DNA from: UBA935 sp031555615
GTDB lineage: Bacteria; Bacillota; Clostridia; Lachnospirales; Lachnospiraceae
Assembly: GCA_031555615.1 (NCBI GenBank)
Contig: JAVBUF010000011.1
Span: 62,001 to 126,000, forward strand
Length of the DNA: 64,000 bases
Direction: 5' to 3'
Made by a program: the position numbers and the translations under genes. Under the pieces are notes generated by a model. That model was not told where the DNA came from, made no database searches, and worked only from the letters and a program-made list of their open reading frames with translations. This document shows, piece after piece, positions 51,535-60,811 of the stretch; positions within the stretch are counted from its first letter, which is position 1; each line of letters starts with the position of its first letter.

Positions 51535-52635
51535 TCAAGAGATATTGCCCGCTTTTTTGATTAATAATACAATAGACATGGCAATCGTAAAATGCAGAAT
51601 AAAATAGTATCTTTCCGTGCTTTCAACGGTGCTGAAGGCAACCATAATAATGGTAAGTATGGGTGAAATGGCTAAAACCAGATATGACCATTCAAATGCA
51701 GCCAGTTCTTTCTGTTTAAATAATTTCCGCAGTAAATCAAATAGAATAATAATAGTTATCAGGCATAAGATTCCAAGAATAATTTTTCCGGCTAAATTAG
51801 TATATGGGAAACCGATAGCCAGACTGACATCGGGAATTACTGTAAAAATTAACTTTTCAAAGCCCTTTCGGATATTTCGGGAAATGTTCTGTTCTACTGA
51901 AAAGGGAAATAATGTTCCGACAAAACTAAGCGCTGGTAACAGAGTTATCAAAACTAATAATTTTTGGTCGGATTTGTTGAAAACCCGTGTTTTGATAAAG
52001 GCTGTAATATTTCTAAGAACCTCAACGCAGAGTAGTGGACCCCAGATAATCAATATTCCGCGAACACCCTGAAGACCAAGGATAAAAGCAAATATGACCA
52101 GTAGTATATAGATAAACCTGTTAATAGATTTGGCTTTAAGACCGGAATTATAAAACCCTAAAGCTAAAAAGAGTACAATTACATGTATGGCATAGTAACT
52201 GGCAAATAGATATAGTAATTCTAACGAGACAAGACTACAAGGCAACATTAGGCATAAAAAAATCATAAGAAGTTTATAAGTTTTTCTAATTTCAATTGTA
52301 TTCATAAAAAAATAAATACTCAGTATAATTCCGGTGGTCATAAAACAACAACCCAAGCCGGCGGATAATAGTGCATTATGTGTTAGTCCATAAAATAGAG
52401 CGGAAATATTGGGGGTACTAATAATCCGCAATTCGGAGGAAGTAAACCAGCTTTGAGGTACAATTTCACCGCTGCCCCATATCAACTTGGCCAAAATGAC
52501 TTCTGAGGCCAAATCGGCATTTAAATTATAATTAAAGTGAAATAAATTAATTATAAACATAAAAGCAGTAAACAGAAAACTTCCAAACAGAAGCAGCAAG
52601 TAAGAGAAAAAGGGTTTATTTTTTGGCATGTTCAT
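51535..52635 (-). CDS. Polytopic membrane protein, unknown
   Basis: A 366-residue AT-rich gene with nine to ten membrane helices. An early outside loop contains NYNLNADLASEVILAKLIW, with an acidic residue typical of GT-C-like proteins, and SWFTSSELRIIST. I do not recognise the family. The start at 52635 has GAGGA about 8 bases upstream; the longer frame has no ribosome site. Together with the remnant and small gene downstream it forms a low-GC minus-strand block between two + strand operons. Confidence 0.62.
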   Translation of the reverse strand: MNMPKNKPFFSYLLLLFGSFLFTAFMFIINLFHFNYNLNADLASEVILAKLIWGSGEIVPQSWFTSSELRIISTPNISALFYGLTHNALLSAGLGCCFMTTGIILSIYFFMNTIEIRKTYKLLMIFLCLMLPCSLVSLELLYLFASYYAIHVIVLFLALGFYNSGLKAKSINRFIYILLVIFAFILGLQGVRGILIIWGPLLCVEVLRNITAFIKTRVFNKSDQKLLVLITLLPALSFVGTLFPFSVEQNISRNIRKGFEKLIFTVIPDVSLAIGFPYTNLAGKIILGILCLITIIILFDLLRKLFKQKELAAFEWSYLVLAISPILTIIMVAFSTVESTERYYFILHFTIAMSIVLLIKKAGNIS

Positions 52636-52772
52636 ATAGTGATATCCTCTTATATTTTTATGAAAACTATATAATATACTACCACAAAACATGTTTTGCG
52701 CATATATTTTTAGATCAATAAGTTGTAGAAATGGTATGAAGAATAAATTGGCATGAATGATTTTGGCTTTTC

Positions 52773-52801
52773 TTGTATGCATACAAAGAATATGATATAA
52801 T
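52773..52801 (+). promoter_or_regulatory. Promoter with palindromic -35 for the third glycan operon
   Basis: TTGTAT (52773-52778) and TATAAT (52796-52801) are 17 bases apart, with TGA before the -10. The -35 is half of the perfect palindrome TTGTATGCATACAA (52773-52786), which could be an operator. Transcription would start near 52808. Confidence 0.72.
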
Positions 52802-52853
52802 ACTAAAATTGAAGATAAATAAATCTTCCAAGATTCAACGGAGCATAAGAAAC

Positions 52854-53954
52854 ATGAAAAAAATACTATTTCACCTTAACTGCCTGGAACAGGGCGGCGC
52901 AGAACGAGTAGTTTCCAATCTGGCCAACCAGTTCGCCAATGAGGACTACGAAGTAATCGTAGCCACCGAATGGCAGGGAGAAAATGAATTCAAGCTGGAT
53001 GGACGAGTACGCCGGATTCACGTCGGACTTACCCCGACAGATGAGCAGAAAAACCGTATCATTCAAGTCCTGCTGCGGGTAAAATATTTAAGACAGCTGA
53101 TTAAAAAAGAAAATCCGGATATCACCATAGCCTTTGCCCATAAAGCCAATTATCGCACGCTGATGGCAACTATAGGAATGAAAACACCTGTTATCATATC
53201 TGTGCGAACCGATCCGGTAGGGCATTATGATGCTCTCACCGACAAGATTCAGATTCCACTGCTGTTTCCCCGGGCTGCCGGCTGCGTATTCCAGACCGAA
53301 GGCCAGCGTGATTTTTTCCCGGAATACGTCCGGAAGAAATCCCGGATTATCCTGAATCCCATCAACCCCAAGTACATCGGAGTTGAAAAGCCGGCTAGCC
53401 GTACCAAAGAAGTGATGCACTCCGGCCGCCTGGTAGACTTTAAAAACCAGCCGTTATTAATTAATGCCTTTATCAAGGTGCATACAAAACATCCTGATTA
53501 TATCCTGAAAATATACGGCGGTGATTCGTTTGACGGAACCAAAGAAATTTTAGAAAAAATCATTGCCGAAAACAATGCCCAGAAGTACGTCAAGTTGATG
53601 GGAGCCAGTGATACCCTGGAGCAGGATTTGGTAAACGGTGCACTATATGCCTTTACCTCCGACTGGGAAGGGCTGCCCAATGCCTTGCTGGAGGCCATGG
53701 CGCTGGGACTGCCCATTGTTGCCACTGACTGCCCCTGCGGCGGACCTCGTACCGTAATGACGGATGGGGTGGATGGCCTGCTGATTCCCATTAAGGATGA
53801 AGCGGCTTTGGTGGAAGCCATGTGCAGGCTGATAGAGAATCCGGAATTTGCCGAAAGCTTGGGGGAACAGGCTGGAAAAATAAGTGAAAAAGCCAATGGA
53901 CAGGCAATCATTGCCCAGTGGCGTGATTATATCAATGAATTAATAGAATCATAG
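52854..53954 (+). CDS. Family 4 glycosyltransferase
   Basis: A 366-residue GT-B transferase. HLNCLEQGGAERVVSNLANQ at the start; VMHSGRLVDFKNQPLLI near 205; SDWEGLPNALLEAMALGLP with EX7E near 285, then VATDCPCGGP. ATG 52854 has GGAG 10 bases upstream; the in-frame upstream codons overlap the promoter. Very similar in plan to the GT4 at 56659, sharing VATDCPCGGP, which points to duplication. First gene of the operon. Confidence 0.85.
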   Translation: MKKILFHLNCLEQGGAERVVSNLANQFANEDYEVIVATEWQGENEFKLDGRVRRIHVGLTPTDEQKNRIIQVLLRVKYLRQLIKKENPDITIAFAHKANYRTLMATIGMKTPVIISVRTDPVGHYDALTDKIQIPLLFPRAAGCVFQTEGQRDFFPEYVRKKSRIILNPINPKYIGVEKPASRTKEVMHSGRLVDFKNQPLLINAFIKVHTKHPDYILKIYGGDSFDGTKEILEKIIAENNAQKYVKLMGASDTLEQDLVNGALYAFTSDWEGLPNALLEAMALGLPIVATDCPCGGPRTVMTDGVDGLLIPIKDEAALVEAMCRLIENPEFAESLGEQAGKISEKANGQAIIAQWRDYINELIES

Positions 53955-53969
53955 ATTAAGAGGGTAGAT

Positions 53970-54737
53970 ATGTTCTCATTCAACGATTATAAAGAAATTA
54001 TCAGAATCATTCAATCCACAGGATTGCAGGCGGATTACAAAAAGGCTCTGCAGATGGACAGATTTATTATTTCAAGACATGATGTGGAGTATAGTGTGGA
54101 CCGTGCCCATGCCCTTTCCCGGGTGGAAGAAAGTATGGACTTTACTTCCAATTACTTTTTTCAGTGGACCAACAACTCCTATAATATCCTATCCCGCAGA
54201 AATATGGATATGATCAAGGATATGCACGAACGTGGACACAATATCGGTTTGCATTTTGCCCTGAACGGTTTGACGGATATGGAGATGATCAAAAAGCAGA
54301 TCGTGCAGGAAATGAACATTCTCAGTGAAATGTTTGGTTTTGCAATCGATCAGTTTTCCATCCATCGTCCCTCGAAGGATGTACTGCGGGCCAATATCAA
54401 GCTGCCGGGGATTATCAATGCTTACCAGGATGACTTTTTTACCTTTGCGGAAAAGGTTACGGAAGAAGCACGGCTTTCCGTTAAATATATGTCCGATGCC
54501 AATCACATCTGGCGGTATGGCTATCCTGATGCGGCCAATATTACGGAACATGATAAAGTGCAGATACTCACCCATCCCTTTGCCTGGACCAAAAAGGGTT
54601 ATGATAATTTCGGTAATTATAAAACCCTGATCAGGGAAAAATATATAGAACTGGTAGAGAGCGTTGATAATGAATGCAAGGACTTCGGTGAATACAGAGA
54701 TTACTTTGAGGAAAAGAGTGCAGGAATAGGAGAATAG
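53970..54737 (+). CDS. Polysaccharide deacetylase-like protein
   Basis: A 255-residue protein with the pattern of the NodB fold: ISRHDVEYSVDRA with an Asp, NIGLHFAL, QFSIHRPSKD and QILTHPFAW, giving three His-containing motifs for metal binding. No signal peptide, so it acts inside the cell, probably on an activated sugar or lipid-linked glycan. RBS AGAGGG. Lies between GT4 and AsnB. Family assignment is by motif, with moderate certainty. Confidence 0.68.
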   Translation: MFSFNDYKEIIRIIQSTGLQADYKKALQMDRFIISRHDVEYSVDRAHALSRVEESMDFTSNYFFQWTNNSYNILSRRNMDMIKDMHERGHNIGLHFALNGLTDMEMIKKQIVQEMNILSEMFGFAIDQFSIHRPSKDVLRANIKLPGIINAYQDDFFTFAEKVTEEARLSVKYMSDANHIWRYGYPDAANITEHDKVQILTHPFAWTKKGYDNFGNYKTLIREKYIELVESVDNECKDFGEYRDYFEEKSAGIGE

Positions 54738-54740
54738 CCA

Positions 54741-56645
54741 ATGTGTGGAATATGTGGTTTTGTATCCAAACGGGAGATCAGCCTGAATCAATTGAAAAAC
54801 ATGAATGATACCATGTATCATCGGGGACCTGACGACAGCGGCGAAGAGATTTATCCATGGCAGAGCGGTTATCATGTTGGCCTGGCACAGCGAAGGCTTT
54901 CTATTCTGGATCTTTCCGAATTGGGCCATCAGCCGATGCATTCAGCCAATAAAAGAATCAGCGTCGTATATAACGGTGAGATTTATAATTTTTTAGAATT
55001 AAAGGAAGAACTGGCGGACTATGACTTTCGTTCAAATTGTGATACCGAAGTAATCATTGCCGCATATTTGAAGTGGGGAATTGATTGTATACACAAGTTT
55101 AACGGTATGTTTGCCATTGCCTTGTGGGACAGGGAAACAGAAGATTTCTATTTAGTACGGGATAGGGTGGGTAAAAAACCCCTTTACTATCAAACGGAAG
55201 ATGGGAATCTTTATTTTGCGTCTGAGCTGAAACCCTTGATGGAGCGGCCCGGTTGTGAAAAAACAATCAGAAACGATGTGCTGTCCCGATATTTGTTCCA
55301 GCAGTATATCTGTCATCCTGACAGTATCTTTGAAAATGTATATAAGCTGGAACCGGGGGCAGTTTTGCATTTTACCCTGAATAAAAGCGGCATAACCCAG
55401 ATCAAAACCTGGAAATATTGGGATATCTCCAAGGTATACCATGAAATGCAGAAAAACCCGGTGAAAGATTATGATCAGGCTAAAAGCGAACTGAAGGAAC
55501 TGCTGAAAAAGGCTGTTTCGTCCCGGATGATAGCGGACGTGCCTTTAGGTGCATTCTTAAGCGGCGGTTACGATTCCTCCTTAATGACGGCCATGGCCGC
55601 CGAGAGCGCAACGGAGCCGGTGAAGACTTTCTCCATCGGTTTCCATGAAGAAAATTATAACGAAGCAAAGTACGCCAGGGAAGTGGCCAGGCATCTGGGA
55701 ACCAATCATACGGAGCTGTATATCTCTGAAAAAGAAATGTTTGATCTGGTGGAAAGTATTCCGCAATATTATGATGAACCTTTTGCCGATTCCTCACAGA
55801 TTCCCACCATGCTGGTATCGGAGCTGGCCAGAAAAGACGTAACCGTAGCCTTATCAGGGGATGGCGGGGATGAATTTTTCTGTGGTTACAACATTTATGA
55901 AAATGTCAGACAGGCACAGCTGCTGGATATTCCCGGCGGAATTGTGCACGGAATCTACAATCTTCCCGGTTTGCGCAGCCTGAAGCTGGACCGAAAGCTC
56001 CCTTTTCGGGTGCGGGTAATTGCCGAGAACCGTAATAAAGAAACGAAGGTTCAGTTTGGTGCCGGAAGTTACCTGGCCATGGCCAACAGTATGGTGCAGC
56101 CCAAAGACCAGGGGGAGATGTTAAACTGTAACTATCCCGTAGAAAGCAAGTATCAGGTCAGTAACTGGCAGATTCGCCGGATGCTGCTGGATATGGATAC
56201 TTACTTACCGGCGGATATTTTATGTAAGGTGGATCGGGCTTCCATGAAGTACTCACTGGAATCCCGCTGTCCGATTTTGGACCGGGATGTAATGGAGTAT
56301 TCATTCCGGCTGGATCATCGTTTCAAGTACGATAATGGCAATAAGAAGAGAATCCTGAAGGATATTGCCTATGACTATATCCCCAGGGAACTGCTGGAAC
56401 GCCCCAAGGTTGGTTTCGGTGTCCCCTTGGATAAATGGCTTCGGGGACCGTTAAAGGAGCAGCTTTTGGATATGTGTAACCGGGATTTTCTGAGCAGACA
56501 AGGGATTTTTAATGCCGATTATACGGCGGATATGATCCAGGGCTATCTTCGCACCGGAGATGGCGGTCCGGCTACCGGTGCCAATTACTCCAAGCTGACC
56601 TGGTCCTTTTTTGCTTTCCAGAAATGGTACCAACACTATATGTAA
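54741..56645 (+). CDS. asnB: AsnB-type glutamine amidotransferase
   Basis: A 634-residue protein with an N-terminal class II glutaminase (CGICGFVS, Cys2 is the nucleophile; YNGEIYNF; RDRVGKKPLYY) and a C-terminal synthetase domain with the pyrophosphate motif LSGGYDSSLM near 274, SIGFHEENYNEAKYA, and ALSGDGGDEFFCGY near 370. In glycan loci such proteins often amidate uronic acids rather than aspartate, as proposed for WbpS and Francisella WbtH. The UDP-HexNAcA genes at 39792 and 41133 could supply the substrate. RBS AGGAG; three bases after the preceding stop. Confidence 0.85.
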   Translation: MCGICGFVSKREISLNQLKNMNDTMYHRGPDDSGEEIYPWQSGYHVGLAQRRLSILDLSELGHQPMHSANKRISVVYNGEIYNFLELKEELADYDFRSNCDTEVIIAAYLKWGIDCIHKFNGMFAIALWDRETEDFYLVRDRVGKKPLYYQTEDGNLYFASELKPLMERPGCEKTIRNDVLSRYLFQQYICHPDSIFENVYKLEPGAVLHFTLNKSGITQIKTWKYWDISKVYHEMQKNPVKDYDQAKSELKELLKKAVSSRMIADVPLGAFLSGGYDSSLMTAMAAESATEPVKTFSIGFHEENYNEAKYAREVARHLGTNHTELYISEKEMFDLVESIPQYYDEPFADSSQIPTMLVSELARKDVTVALSGDGGDEFFCGYNIYENVRQAQLLDIPGGIVHGIYNLPGLRSLKLDRKLPFRVRVIAENRNKETKVQFGAGSYLAMANSMVQPKDQGEMLNCNYPVESKYQVSNWQIRRMLLDMDTYLPADILCKVDRASMKYSLESRCPILDRDVMEYSFRLDHRFKYDNGNKKRILKDIAYDYIPRELLERPKVGFGVPLDKWLRGPLKEQLLDMCNRDFLSRQGIFNADYTADMIQGYLRTGDGGPATGANYSKLTWSFFAFQKWYQHYM

Positions 56646-56658
56646 CAGGAGAAGGCTT

Positions 56659-57741
56659 ATGCATGTGGCAATGTTAATCGGTGCCCTGACCAAAGGCGGT
56701 TCCGAGCGGGTTCTGGTCAATCTGGCCGATTATTTAGTCAGAAGCGGCCACCGGGTAACCATGGTGACCCAATATCAAAAAGAAAACGAATATCCACTGA
56801 ATGAAAATGTGAAAAGAGTAATTTCCGATATTACAACGGCGGAAACCACCCGAAACAGAGCCATTAATTTCTCCAGAAGGTTTTTTAAACTGCGGAATAT
56901 CTGGAAGCGGGAAAAACCGGACGTTATTTTATCTTTTATCGGAAAAAATAATATGATGGCTATTCTCACCTCGCGTTTTCTGCCTGTTTCAGTGGCGGTG
57001 GCGGTCAGGGGGGACCCGGAAGCAGAATATTACACCGGATGGATGCGTAAGGCGGCCAGATATTTATTCCGTTATGCGGATGGAGTAATTCTGCAGACCG
57101 AAGCCAGCCGCGGATTTTTTTCGGAGGCCATCAGTAAAAAGGCGGTAATCCTCAGAAATCCTGTCAATTCCTTATTTTTTCGGCCCAGATTTCAGGGGGA
57201 ACGGGAAAAGACCATCGTAGCGGTAGGCCGGATTGATGAAAATAAAAACCACCGGATGTTGATTCAGGCTTTTGCCCGGATTGCGGATGAGTTTCCGGAT
57301 TATAAGGTGATTATTTACGGGGAAGGTGAATTACGGGAATGTCTGCAGGTTGAGGTTCGTGAGATGGGACTTGCAGAGCGGATTCTTTTACCGGGCAATA
57401 CCGATGCAGTTGCGGAGAAAATATATAAATCACGGGTGTTTGTTTTAACCTCAGATACCGAGGGAGTACCTAATACCTTAATAGAAGCGATGCTTATGGG
57501 GCTTACGGTAGTGGCGACAGACTGCCCTTGCGGCGGTCCGGCAGAGCTCATCAGGCACCAGGAAAACGGATGGCTGATTCCGGTGCGAGATACCGAGAAA
57601 ATGAAAGATTCCCTTCATTTTTTGTTGAAAAACTTGCAAAATGCCGATTTTTTGGGAGAAGAGGCCTCACGCCTGCAGTCCCAATATGACCCTGACAATA
57701 TAGGAAAAAGCTGGGAAAATTACTTGCAATCCCTAATTTGA
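56659..57741 (+). CDS. Family 4 glycosyltransferase
   Basis: A 360-residue GT-B transferase. MLIGALTKGGSERVLVNLADY at residues 5-25; TIVAVGRIDENKNHRMLI near 191; DTEGVPNTLIEAMLMGLTVVA with EX7E near 275, then TDCPCGGPAEL. ATG 56659 follows AGGAGAAGG. Closely related to the GT4 at 52854. Adds a further sugar to the repeat unit. Confidence 0.85.
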   Translation: MHVAMLIGALTKGGSERVLVNLADYLVRSGHRVTMVTQYQKENEYPLNENVKRVISDITTAETTRNRAINFSRRFFKLRNIWKREKPDVILSFIGKNNMMAILTSRFLPVSVAVAVRGDPEAEYYTGWMRKAARYLFRYADGVILQTEASRGFFSEAISKKAVILRNPVNSLFFRPRFQGEREKTIVAVGRIDENKNHRMLIQAFARIADEFPDYKVIIYGEGELRECLQVEVREMGLAERILLPGNTDAVAEKIYKSRVFVLTSDTEGVPNTLIEAMLMGLTVVATDCPCGGPAELIRHQENGWLIPVRDTEKMKDSLHFLLKNLQNADFLGEEASRLQSQYDPDNIGKSWENYLQSLI

Positions 57742-57765
57742 AAATGAGAATGTGGAAGAGGAGCT

Positions 57766-58854
57766 ATGACACTAAGAGAATCTATAAAAGTGGTGGTCTT
57801 TCTTGCTCTGTTTGGCCTGATTTTGACTTCATTGACTTATGTACTCAGAACCAACGGAGAAGTAAAAGACATTTTTACCGGATTTTATGCGGAAGAAAAA
57901 AATTCTATAGATGTTGTTATGATCGGCTCCAGTCCGGTGTATCCTTTTTATGCCGCTCCTCAGCTATGGGGAGATTACGGTATCACCTGTTATCCGTTAT
58001 CCAGTCATGTACAGCGCCCCAGTGCTGCCCTTCCCCTTTTAAAGGAAGCATATAAGACCCAGAAACCGGCTGTAGTGGTTTTTGAAATGCGGATGTATAC
58101 CATGGAAGACGGCGATATGGAATCGAATATGGCTTATGCCAGAGGGGTTACCGATAATTTGAAATATTCCGGAAATCGAATTTATGCCATCAATCGCCTG
58201 GTACCGGACAGGAAGGAACGTTATACCTATTATTTTGATATATTTAAGTATCATTCTAACTGGAAGACCATCATTTTACCGGAACAGATAGCCTGTTTTA
58301 TTTATGAAAAGAAAAATCCCTTAAAGGGTTTTGTCATAAAAGATGAAGTGGGACCATTAGAAGCCGAAAGGATTCCCCATTGCAGTGATATCACCGACAG
58401 CACACCGATTCCGGCGGAGCAGGAGGAGCGGCTGAAGGAATTGCTGGGATATTTAAAAGATCATCAGCAGGAAGCTCTTTTTATTGTTTCTCCCTATCGG
58501 ATCGAACCGGAAGAGCAAAGAATGTTTAATTATATGGCGGACATTATCGCCGATGCCGGATATGAATTTATCAACTTTAATAATTATTATGAAGAGATGG
58601 GGATTGACTTTACCACCGATTATTATGATTACGGCGGACATACTAATACATTGGGAGCAGCCAAATGCACGGCCTTTTTAGGAAAGATACTGGATTCCCG
58701 GTTTACAATAGCGGATAAAAGGCGGGCAGATGAACAATTCTTTAAGGCGTATCGTTCATGGGAAGATGCTTATGTACGATATCAAGAAGAAAAGGGAGCC
58801 GCCCTGAGCAGTATTCAGGAAGCCATTGTAAACGAAAATTTTGCGGAACGTTAA
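57766..58854 (+). CDS. SGNH-hydrolase-like membrane-anchored protein (DltD/AlgJ-like)
   Basis: A 362-residue protein with an N-terminal membrane anchor (about 8-27) and an outside SGNH-type domain. VVMIGSSPVYPFY near 49-61 carries the nucleophile Ser; YDYGGHTNTLGA near 286-297 gives the Asp-His pair. This arrangement is that of DltD and AlgJ-like acyl-modifying proteins, which act on polymers outside the membrane. It may acylate or deacylate the surface glycan. It lies between GT4 and AsnB, in the place held by the deacetylase in the first module. Confidence 0.7.
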   Translation: MTLRESIKVVVFLALFGLILTSLTYVLRTNGEVKDIFTGFYAEEKNSIDVVMIGSSPVYPFYAAPQLWGDYGITCYPLSSHVQRPSAALPLLKEAYKTQKPAVVVFEMRMYTMEDGDMESNMAYARGVTDNLKYSGNRIYAINRLVPDRKERYTYYFDIFKYHSNWKTIILPEQIACFIYEKKNPLKGFVIKDEVGPLEAERIPHCSDITDSTPIPAEQEERLKELLGYLKDHQQEALFIVSPYRIEPEEQRMFNYMADIIADAGYEFINFNNYYEEMGIDFTTDYYDYGGHTNTLGAAKCTAFLGKILDSRFTIADKRRADEQFFKAYRSWEDAYVRYQEEKGAALSSIQEAIVNENFAER

Positions 58855-58871
58855 GAGCGTTAGGAGAAACT

Positions 58872-60755
58872 ATGTGTGGAATAGCAGGCTTTTGTAATTG
58901 GAAAGGCGATATCAGAAAAAACATTAACCGGATGAATGAAAGAATGCTTCATCGCGGGCCGGATGCCGGCGGGGTCTGGATTTCGGAGCAGGAGGATGTG
59001 GTATTCGGCCACCGCCGGTTATCTATTGTTGACCTTACTCCGGGGGGTGCTCAGCCCATGGAATCTCATAGCGGGCGTTACGTAATTGCCTTTAACGGAG
59101 AAATTTATAATTACAAGAAAATAGCGGACAGGCTGCTGGAGGAAAAAAAGGTCGGACAATTTCGCAGTACATCCGATACGGAAGTGCTGATCGAAGCCAT
59201 TGAAGCCTATGGTATGACAGAAGCATTGGCCATGTGTAAGGGAATGTTTGCCATGGCATTATATGATAAAAAAGAACGGATGTTATTTTTGGCCAGAGAC
59301 CGGGTTGGAGAAAAACCCCTTTACTATGGGTTGGTAAACGGGGCTTTTGTATTTGCTTCGGATATCGGCTCTATTGCTGCTTTGGAGGGATTTGGCAATC
59401 CCATTGATACCGGTGTTTTGGATTTGTATTTTATCCATGGGTATATTCCGGCCCCCTATTCTATCTATCAGGATATCTATAAATTGGAGGCGGGAAGCGC
59501 CCTGGAAATTAAATCCCCATTTAACAAATGGGATATTTCTGCTTATTGGTCCATGCAGCAAGTTGCTGCTGCCGGTCAAAACAACTTGTTCAAAGGCAGC
59601 AGGGAAGAGGCAGCGGAGGAATTGGAACGCTTGCTGAAGGCTTCCATTAAAGAGCAGATGGTGGCGGATGTTCCGGTAGGTGCCTTTTTGTCGGCCGGAA
59701 TCGACAGCAGTACCATTGTGGCATTGATGCAGTCCCTGGATGCGGGAAAAGTAAAAAGTTTTACTATCGGTATGGAAGAAAAGGACTACAATGAGGCTGT
59801 TTATGCCAAGGAGATTGCCGCTCATCTGGGAACGGAGCATACTGAGCTTTATATAACAGAGGAGGATGCCAAGGCGGTGATTCCCAAATTAAGTGCTATG
59901 TTTGGGGAACCTTTTGCCGATTCATCCCAGATTCCCACTTATCTGGTGAGCAAGATGACCAGGGAGCATGTGACGGTATCTTTAAGCGGGGATGGCGGCG
60001 ATGAACTGTTTTGCGGCTATACTTCCTATGCTTCGGTGGAACGGATCTGGAATAAAATGAAGCAGGTTCCTTATTTTATCAGGAAACCGGTCAGTGAACT
60101 GGTGATTCACAGTCCTTTGGCCAAAAAACCGATTTACCGGATTAAGGGTAAGCTGCTGGGAGCTAAGGGACCGTCGGAATTATATATTGATTCTTATGAG
60201 ACCGACATCCTTTTTAAACAGATCAGCCTGAATCACGAGAACAGACCTTATAAATATAATCAGCTGGATCCGCATTTTCTGCCGGAAACCAACCATAATA
60301 TCATGTTAATGGATATGCTGATGTATCACCCTGATGATATACTGGTGAAGGTGGACAGGGCAGCCATGGCAGTTTCTTTGGAAACAAGGGTTCCCATGTT
60401 GGACAAAGATGTGGTAGAATTTGCCTGGAGCCTTCCCATTGAATATAAACGGAATGGCAATGTTGGAAAAATGGTATTGCGTGATGTATTGTATCGGTAT
60501 GTACCCAAAGAAATGATGGAGCGCCCCAAAAAAGGCTTCAGTATTCCGGTGGAGAAGTGGCTGCGCCAGAAGGAAATGCGGGAATGGGCGGAAATGCTGA
60601 TTGACAAAACGACTTTGCGGCAGCAGGGTATTTTAAATCCCGAAGTAGTATGGCAGATCTGGAATGACTTTATCGAAAAAGGTGAATGGCGTATTCAGAT
60701 CTGGTATATCCTAATGTTTCAGGAGTGGATAACAAGTACATCGATTCCTGGGTAA
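58872..60755 (+). CDS. asnB: AsnB-type glutamine amidotransferase, second copy
   Basis: A 627-residue paralog of the protein at 54741. Glutaminase: CGIAGFCN with Cys2, FNGEIYNY, RDRVGEKPLYY. Synthetase: LSAGIDSSTIVAL near 276, in which the usual SGG of the ATP-pyrophosphate motif is SAG; SLSGDGGDELFCGY is intact. The change is mild and also fits an altered but working site. Start 58872 has AGGAGA 4 bases upstream; longer in-frame versions run into the previous gene. Probably amidates a sugar carboxylate different from that used by the first copy. Confidence 0.83.
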   Translation: MCGIAGFCNWKGDIRKNINRMNERMLHRGPDAGGVWISEQEDVVFGHRRLSIVDLTPGGAQPMESHSGRYVIAFNGEIYNYKKIADRLLEEKKVGQFRSTSDTEVLIEAIEAYGMTEALAMCKGMFAMALYDKKERMLFLARDRVGEKPLYYGLVNGAFVFASDIGSIAALEGFGNPIDTGVLDLYFIHGYIPAPYSIYQDIYKLEAGSALEIKSPFNKWDISAYWSMQQVAAAGQNNLFKGSREEAAEELERLLKASIKEQMVADVPVGAFLSAGIDSSTIVALMQSLDAGKVKSFTIGMEEKDYNEAVYAKEIAAHLGTEHTELYITEEDAKAVIPKLSAMFGEPFADSSQIPTYLVSKMTREHVTVSLSGDGGDELFCGYTSYASVERIWNKMKQVPYFIRKPVSELVIHSPLAKKPIYRIKGKLLGAKGPSELYIDSYETDILFKQISLNHENRPYKYNQLDPHFLPETNHNIMLMDMLMYHPDDILVKVDRAAMAVSLETRVPMLDKDVVEFAWSLPIEYKRNGNVGKMVLRDVLYRYVPKEMMERPKKGFSIPVEKWLRQKEMREWAEMLIDKTTLRQQGILNPEVVWQIWNDFIEKGEWRIQIWYILMFQEWITSTSIPG

Positions 60756-60776
60756 TGATTTAGGAATCGATGTACT
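60735..60776 (+). promoter_or_regulatory. Perfect 15-bp hairpin over the asnB stop codon
   Basis: AGTACATCGATTCCT (60735-60749) and AGGAATCGATGTACT (60762-60776) are exact reverse complements with a 12-base loop that contains the asnB stop codon. No T-run follows, so it is not a standard terminator. It may protect or process the mRNA between asnB and the fucosyltransferase gene, or lower downstream expression. Confidence 0.6.
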
Positions 60777-60811
60777 GACAGATAAAATCTTACTAAAATG
60801 GAGTGACTATA

